From: Nageia nagi
Lineage: Eukaryota; Pinophyta
Assembly (NCBI GenBank): GCA_050084985.1
Contig: JBITNC010000001.1
Span: forward strand, 152,582,001-152,646,000
DNA length: 64,000 nucleotides
Direction of reading: 5' to 3'
Part shown: one piece after another, positions 58,509 through 64,000 of the stretch
How positions within the stretch are numbered: the stretch's first letter is position 1
Layout: each line of letters begins with the position of its first letter
Notes under the pieces: generated by a model
Told to the model about the DNA's origin: nothing
Seen by the model: only the letters and a program-made list of their open reading frames with translations
The model's database searches: none
Translations under genes and position numbers: made by a program

Positions 58509-58999
58509 TGTATAATGCATTATTGTAAAGGTTTTGTAATAATATTCTATGTAAGTTCACTAATACTTAAGGGTATCATTTGATACCTTAAGTATTTAAG
58601 TGAATATGATAATGTAAATTGTCCTACACTCCATGTCATGAGCATTCCCCTTGGGTAAAATGATGTGCATGTCATGCTTTTGTACATTGGATAAAAGGGT
58701 GATCTAAAGAGGGATTTTGGCCTATAAATAGAATGCTCCGTCTTTGTGATTACACCAATTGTGAAGTAAAGTTATGCTATAGAATAGTGCTTAATAGTTG
58801 AGATTGGAAGGATTGTAAGAGAGTTGTATTTATGATTGAAGTAAAGATCTAGTTAGTGGATGTACTTCTAGTTGGAGGAACCACTTATATCTTGTGTTAT
58901 CTTTGTGAGATTGCTTTGTGAGTTTGTTATATGTGTATTATGAGCTTTCATGTGATCTTAGTAGATTAGAGTTGTTTAATTTATACTTAAATTCTCTCA
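58509..58999 (+). repeat. 5' LTR of copia copy 3
   Basis: Begins TGTATAATGCATTATTG and ends AATTCTCTCA, two bases before the primer-binding site. Its AAGTTCACTAATACTTAAGG / GATACCTTAAGTATT part resembles the LTR of copia copy 2. The left border is inferred from TG and that similarity. Confidence 0.65.
58723..58730 (+). promoter_or_regulatory. TATA box of the copia copy 3 LTR
   Basis: TATAAATA in the context GGCCTATAAATAGAATGC, at the usual place within an LTR. Confidence 0.6.
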
Positions 59000-59001
59000 T
59001 T

Positions 59002-59013
59002 TGGTATTAGAGC
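59002..59013 (+). other. Primer-binding site of copia copy 3
   Basis: TGGTATTAGAGC, 11 of 12 identical to the common plant copia site TGGTATCAGAGC (initiator tRNA-Met). Confidence 0.85.
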
Positions 59014-59590
59014 AAGTGTGGAAGCTCTACTTCTTGTTATGGAAGCTACATCTTGGTGATCCTTCTTCCTTCTTCATTCCTAATCTTACACTCCATTGGT
59101 GAGAAAAAAGTAAGAGAAGGTATAAATTTTCTACTCTTTTGGTTATCTTATGGATTATTGCAATAGATACTAACATATTTTGTGAGATTTGTGAACTTTT
59201 TTTGTAAAATATGATCAAAATAGCAATACAAGCAATTGTTTTTCTATTTACACTAACCTTTTATGTTAGTAGTATTTTTTTTCAAAATGCTTAACATATA
59301 TATACCTTTTAAGAGGATAGTATATAATGCAATTGTTTTACTAACTTTTTGTTTGTTAGTAGGATGGGTTAATTAATTTTTTTGGCTTAAACTTTTGATA
59401 ATAATCCCTAGTTAAAGGGGTTACTAATTCTTTTAATTAAATATAAAAATTTGTATTGTATATAAACATTGTATTATATATCAATTATTATATTCTTTTA
59501 CAATATAATCAATATTGTATATCCATAACATTATGTTGAAAATAGAAACTCTATTATTCTATTTTTGGGGAAGGAAATAATTTTTAAAAT
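59014..59590. other. AT-rich sequence after the primer-binding site
   Basis: No frame recognised. The first 100 bases look like an ordinary copia leader. Confidence 0.4.
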
Positions 59591-59594
59591 AAAA

Positions 59595-60240
59595 AATAAA
59601 AAATATATAATGCACATTCTTTTTACTCTCATCCTTGAAAGTTTTTCCTTTCGTTCTTTGGAATTATTTTTTGAGGCACTCTCTTTTCTTAAGCGTTGGC
59701 TGACGAAGTTAGAAGAGGCTGAGTTGGCTACTTTTGGGTCACCCTCATGATCACTAGAACCCCTCTTGCCATACTATAGGCTATCATCTTATTGGTAACT
59801 CCCACTGTCACCCTCACTCTCACTAGCACCCCTCCTATCATGTTGCCAATTACCATCTTGCTGGTGACTCCTGCTATCACCTTCGCTTCTTCTAGGACCC
59901 CTCCTACCTTATGCTTTATTGCTAACTCTACACTCCTCTTCGCCCCTCCTTGCCCTAATTTTTGGCACCCCTTCCCTATTGTGATCTCAGTATTTCCCAA
60001 CCATGTGCCTCACAATGCTAGCTCTCCTCTATGGCACACTCAACCTCTCCCTCACCTAACCATGTTGTCTATAATCTTTACCAATGTAGCTTTCTCTCTT
60101 GCAATGAATTTTTTTTGTTGTTCAATTTTTTTTTCCCTCCTCTCCAGGCATATGACCTCCTAGTCCCTCAGACTCCTTCCTTTTTGCATGATTTTTTATT
60201 TGCTTCTCTCTACCCACTCCATTTAATTTCTTAAGGTAGA
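59595..60240 (-). pseudogene. GC-richer frame with repeated peptide (unknown; gag-leader-like)
   Basis: The minus strand gives a hydrophilic frame with occasional stops: GRRGPRRSEGDSRSHQQDGN, HDRRGASESEGDSGSYQ, YGKRGSSDHEGDPKVANSAS, SNFVSQRLRKES. Another minus frame is open for 90 codons but is Val/Gly-rich and less protein-like. The peptide repeat follows the 69-bp DNA repeat. It lies between the inverted dispersed repeat (61 kb) and the copia LTR, so it may be the disordered N terminus of a gypsy gag on the minus strand. Unproven. Confidence 0.3.
59753..59915 (-). repeat. 69-bp tandem repeat, about 2.4 copies
   Basis: Units start ACTAGAACCCCTC, ACTAGCACCCCTC and CTAGGACCCCTC at 59753, 59822 and 59891. 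69 is a whole number of codons (23). Confidence 0.85.
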
Positions 60241-60729
60241 TGACTCTTTCTTCATCCTTGCAAGCAAAATTTATTGCAAAATCTCTTGATTTAGTCCATA
60301 CACCTTCTATTAATGCCTGTTATAACTCATTAATCTTTCTTTGACTTTGATTAGAGTGGAAGCCAAATGGAATGATGGTTTATTAATTTTTTTTAAACTT
60401 ATCTACTTGGAAAAAATCATGAAAGGATTACTAAAGTTATTTTTGGGAAAGTAATTTTTAACTTATAATAATTACCAATCTTAGCATAATTTTTTGGAGG
60501 AATTTATTATAGCCAATACTTACAAAAATGAATTTATTTTTTTGCTAAGTATCTCTAACAAGAGGGAATAATTTTTTTTTTAGAAGATATTTTCTAGCAT
60601 GCAAGTATTTTTTAAGAAAAATGAGGGGAAAAGATTATGTCAATTTTTTACTTAAAATTCTTACGTCAAAGTTGCATGTCTCTTACTTTGAATTTCTTAG
60701 ACCCTCATATTGCATATTTTACTTAATTT

Positions 60730-61140
60730 TTAAGTTAAATGATGCATGCTTATTACTTAATTTTTTTAAGTTAATAATGCATGCTTAAGAACTTAATTTT
60801 TTAAGTTAAAGGATGTAATTTTTAAGTTGATGCTTAGGACTTAATTTTTTAAGTTGCATGCTTATGCTTAGTATTTAAATTTTAAGTTAAATTCATGTTT
60901 AATATTTATTTGTTAAGTTAATAAATGCATGCTTAGTACTTAATGTTTAAGCTAATAATGCATTTTTTAAGAACTTATTTGTTAAGTTAATAAATGCATA
61001 TTTAGTACTTAAATTTTATGCATGCCTAATACTTGCTTAGAACTTAATTTGGTGATAAATGCTTAAAGAATTAAAATTTAAGTTAGATACTTATTTTTTT
61101 AAAGTCAAATAATGCATACTTAAAATCTTAAGTTATGATG
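60730..61140. repeat. Degenerate ~34-bp tandem repeat (ATGCATGCTTAGTACTTAATTTTTTAAGTTAA type)
   Basis: About a dozen diverged units built from ATGCATGCTTA, ACTTAATTTTT and AAGTTAA in 400 bp. It flanks the inverted dispersed repeat, just as the 55-bp array flanks the forward copy at 26 kb. Confidence 0.7.
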
Positions 61141-61149
61141 CAATCTACT

Positions 61150-61760
61150 TCTTTGTGCAAAATTAGGAATGATGTAAAGATGTCCTTTAGAGGTTAGTAA
61201 ACAAAATGCATTGGACACTTAGGTTTCAAATTTTAAATGGATGATGTTTTATTTATGATCTTTACTTCATATTTATCACTTTGATTTATTTGCTTATGTA
61301 AACAAAAAGACAAACATTCATATGAGTATCCCTCTAAAATGAACACATTCGCATGTACATTTCTCAACATGACTTGTTTCGGGAGCCATGAGGTGAGGAT
61401 AGATGCACTAGAGCCTTTAAGTTCAACAATCCAAATGGTGAAAAGTTCATACTTCTCAATTACCCCTAAGTCCTTTGTTGGTCTATACATAACTCTAATA
61501 GATGGATAAGCATGTGTGTAGTGATACCACATGTTCGTACATCTATTTAGAGATTATCTTAATAACCTAAGAGGATAACTTGAAACTTAATCAAGATTAA
61601 TAAATTTAGTCAATCCAATAAACATCATAACCTTGAAAAATAGTAGGTACTTCTCCTTATGAGAAAGTATAAAACTGACCAAGGCAAACTTGTTGAAGAT
61701 TAGTAGTACTTGGGATTCTCTTATGTGGACATCCAGGTGAAGGCTTAATTTTAGACAAAA
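61150..61760 (-). repeat. Dispersed repeat, inverted copy (forward copy at 26,085-26,790)
   Basis: Minus-strand text matches the forward copy block by block: a GGATGTCC/GGATACC start, TTTTTCAAGGTTATGATGTT, CCTCTTAGGTTATTAAGATA, ATGTGGTATCACTACACACA, GAGAAGTATGAACTTTTCAC, CTCACCTCATGGCTCCCGAA, then GTGTCCAATGCATTTTGTTT. The 99-codon frame at 61532-61233 is a by-product of this repeat. Confidence 0.7.
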
Positions 61761-61980
61761 AAATAAGCCTTAATAATGTCACTCTACAACTATGATTCTT
61801 AAGATGAGAAATCTATTTGGGTACATGGATTATTTAAGTTGTAAACATTTGCACTTGTGAATCCAATCAAGCATGTTTCTAGTGCTAAATTTAATATGTA
61901 TTATATACTTGGTTAAAAGTTGATATTTAATATTGTTTATTAAATCACATGATTATTATTTTCATATTCTTATGTAGAAA

Positions 61981-62960
61981 ATGGAAGAATCCTTTTCACC
62001 CAAACACATTCTTAATGGTTTCAAATTTGGAATTTGGGAACCACAAATGAGAGCTGAATTGCAAGCAAAAAAGCTTTTACAAATAGTGAATGAGAACTTT
62101 GTACCTCATACATATGAGAAGACACTACAGGATTACAACATGAAGAATGAGTTGCCAACCTCCTTAATTTATTATGCAATTTTAGATGATGTACTCTTAA
62201 TTATTTTCTCTTCAACCTCAAGAAAGGAAGCTTGAGATAAGCTTAAGCAAATCTACCTTGGTTCAAATTTTTTAAAAAGATTTACCATTCTCGAAAAGTT
62301 TCTTCAATCTCATCGAGGGGAAGATGAAAATGTTGCCATCTACTTGAACAAAATCATTGATCTTAGGACTTAACTTGTTGCTTGTGGATGCAATTAGATC
62401 AATGATGAGTTCATGGTATTCATCATTCTTCAAAGTTTTTTTTCAAACTTTAAAAACTTTATGATAGTTATGAAAATAAGGCTTGATTATGAAGAAGTAT
62501 TCTTCCTTGACAACTTTTCTAGGCATCTTTTACAGTGTGAGGAAACCTTTAACAACAAGGTGTTGATTTTGTCTCCTAAGAATAATAACATTACTCTTAG
62601 GGTAACCAAAATTATTTTCAAAAAAAAGTTCAATCATCAAAATAAATCTTATCCTTCTTTTTCCAAAAGGTTTGAAAAAAGAGGCAATGGCAATAATAGC
62701 AATATAAATAATGGAAACAACATGAATAACAATAATAGTAGAAATAACAACAACAATAACCACTTCAAATAAATATATAGAAAAGACAAAGCAAGCAATC
62801 CTTATTCTAAGGAAATATTTGATGGTAATTGTAACTATTGTGGCATCCAAGGTCACAAAGAAGTTGATTGCTACAAAAAAAAGAGAAGAAAAGAATAAAG
62901 GTAATAGAAATGTAAAGAACTACAAAGGAAAAAAGAATATTTATGCTAGTTTTTTTGTGA
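61981..62960 (+). pseudogene. copia gag (copy 3)
   Basis: From ATG at 61981: MEESFSPKHILNGFKFGIWE, MRAELQAKKLLQIVNENFV, LIYYAILDDVLLIIFSSTS, a stop at 62233, then IYLGSNFLKRFTILEKFLQS, GEDENVAIYLNKIIDL, and an open run from 62413 ending in an Asn-rich stretch. Around 62830 the zinc knuckle CNYCGIQGHKEVDCYKK is complete (C-x2-C-x4-H-x4-C). This is the UBN2-type copia gag followed by CCHC. Two or three stops and one shift only, so it is better preserved than the other copia copies. Confidence 0.85.
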
Positions 62961-62979
62961 TTTTTTACTCCATATCTCA

Positions 62980-64000
62980 CTTTTTTTTATCTAATTAAAT
63001 TATTGATTTTGGTTGCACTAATCACCTATGCTTTGAAAAATAAAAGTTTGAAAACTTTCATAAGTATAAAAAAGATGTAGTTGTGATAGGTGATAACTCT
63101 ACCCTTATTCCTAAGTTAAGGATGAACCTTCTCTCCATGATCCAAGTTACTAGAAAAGGGTACTCTTTTGAGTTTGACTCATAATCTTAGTGCATTAAGA
63201 AAGGAATTTCCACTTTGATTAAAATATCTATGAAAGATAACCTCTATATCATGGATCAAATTCCATCAAAGATGTGTCTTACTTCTAGTATGTGTTCTAG
63301 AGGCAATCTTTGCCACCATCGTTTAGGGCATCTTAACCATAAGAGTATTCAAGTCATGAAAGATCAATAACTTATGGAAGGTTTGTCTTCAACTTATCCT
63401 TTGTTGGTCTATGCGAGAAGTGCATTCTTGGTAAGATGCATTGACAAAAGTTTGAAAAAGATAAGGCAAAAAGAGCATCTCAACCTCTTCAACTTGTGCA
63501 TTCAGATTTGATAGGTCCATTTTAGACTAAGTTGCTTGAAGGAGCATCTTACATCTTGACCTTGATTTATGACTATATAGGATGACTTTTGGGTATCTAC
63601 TTGAGCACAAGGATCAAACTTTTGAGAGTTTTAAGGTTTTTAAGGCCTTTGTTAAGAATCAAACTAGCCTTAAAATCAAGATGTTGAGATTAGATAATGG
63701 GAAGAAATAATAGCAATGAGTTCAATGACTATTATGCTAAGTATGGAATCAAAAGGTGTTTTACAATTCCATACACTCATTATTAGAATGATGTTTTCAA
63801 AAAGAAAAATGAAACAATTGTGGATATAGCTAGATGCATGTTAGGTAATCTTTCTAGTTTCTTATGGGGTGAAGCTATGACAATTGCTATTTAATCCTTG
63901 AATAGGTGTTCCACAAAATTTTTTCAAAGTAAAACTCTTTTGGAGGCATGGTTAGGAATAAAACCTAACATTTCATATCTTAAGGTATTTGGTTGTGAAG
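62980..64000 (+). pseudogene. copia protease and integrase (copy 3), cut by the window end
   Basis: Protease: IDFGCTNHLCFE, with Ser of the catalytic D-S-G changed to Phe, then VVVIGDNSTLIPK and MNLLSMIQVTRKGYSFEFDS. GAG-pre-integrase: LCHHRLGHLNHKSIQVMKDQ. Integrase in shifted frames: LVHSDLIGPF, NSNEFNDYYAKYGIKRCFTI, IARCMLGNLSSFLWGEAMTI, SKTLLEAWLGIKPNISYLKV, FGCE at the very end. Stops again at Q, W and Y/R positions. Confidence 0.85.

Larger units (their letters stand above)
58509..64000 (+). mobile_element. Ty1/copia LTR retrotransposon (copy 3), runs off the window
   Basis: 5' LTR 58509-58999, primer-binding site 59002-59013, a leader of about 3 kb that includes other repeats, gag 61981-62960, protease about 63000-63200, integrase from about 63290 to the window end. 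RT, RNase H and 3' LTR must lie beyond 64000. It is possible that LTR and coding part come from two elements, because the leader is far too long for one. Confidence 0.7.

Noticed and set aside
59792-60163. Plus-strand frame of 123 codons rich in Thr and Pro
   Set aside because: It reads the 69-bp repeat on the wrong strand; the minus-strand frame has more protein-like composition.
61233-61532. 99-codon minus-strand open frame
   Set aside because: It lies within the dispersed repeat; the copy at 26326-26550 does not conserve it as a protein.
62530-62856. Minus-strand frame rich in Ile and Val
   Set aside because: Shadow of the Asn-rich part of copia gag on the plus strand.

Overview
The window looks like nuclear DNA from a seed plant with a very large, old, transposon-filled genome. 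A gymnosperm is my best guess. The reasons are high AT content, only one clearly functional-type gene in 64 kb, long introns, and LTR retrotransposons that are heavily decayed, with dozens of stop codons and LTR pairs that differ at roughly one base in eight to ten by eye. Nothing here looks bacterial, organellar or viral. The species cannot be fixed from the sequence alone.

Layout. 0.1-1.1 kb (+): relic of a protein with an HGKG...DGAG..KR motif, followed by a pyrimidine tract and a tRNA-Lys-like sequence. 3.8-5.0 kb (-): unrecognised decayed frame. 5.3-7.4 kb: tandem array of a roughly 293-bp unit, each copy carrying the C-terminal end of a PPR protein. 8.1-8.5 kb (-): probable SET-domain relic. 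8.59-14.20 kb (-): a Ty1/copia element with both LTRs, a primer-binding site, a polypurine tract and recognisable gag-PR-IN-RT-RH. 16-21 kb: decayed frames of uncertain origin, a Ty3/gypsy gag scrap and microsatellites. 21.3-25.3 kb (-): a second copia element. 25.6-27.3 kb: several short tandem arrays and a dispersed repeat that recurs inverted at 61 kb.

27.3-45.3 kb (+) is a Ty3/gypsy element with domain order gag-PR-RNase H-RT-RNase H-IN, followed by a long extra reading frame. A second complete gypsy element lies inside its first RNase H: 29,784-38,167 on the minus strand, with two 788-bp LTRs and a perfect 5-bp target duplication TGGAG. Removing the insert and one duplication restores the host frame. 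The inserted element has the usual Tat-type order RT-RH-aRH-IN.

The real gene is at 50,476-53,551 (-). It is a five-exon LAZY/IGT-family gravitropism gene with a 6-nt first exon (Met-Lys), the IGT motif, a 20-nt last exon ending VVLEL, and GT-AG introns in compatible phases. One extra base in an A-run of exon 3 breaks the frame, so this is either an assembly error or a recent inactivation. A possible two-exon gene end lies just downstream (49.0-49.45 kb). 56.1-57.2 kb is a tandem duplication of about 574 bp. 57.4-58.4 kb (+) is a gypsy gag relic. 58.5-64.0 kb (+) is a third copia element running off the window end, with about 3 kb of foreign or expanded sequence between its primer-binding site and gag.

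Apart from LAZY, the elements form a record of layered insertion and decay. Stop codons in the relics repeatedly sit where the family has Gln, Trp or Arg, as expected from C-to-T decay of methylated DNA.
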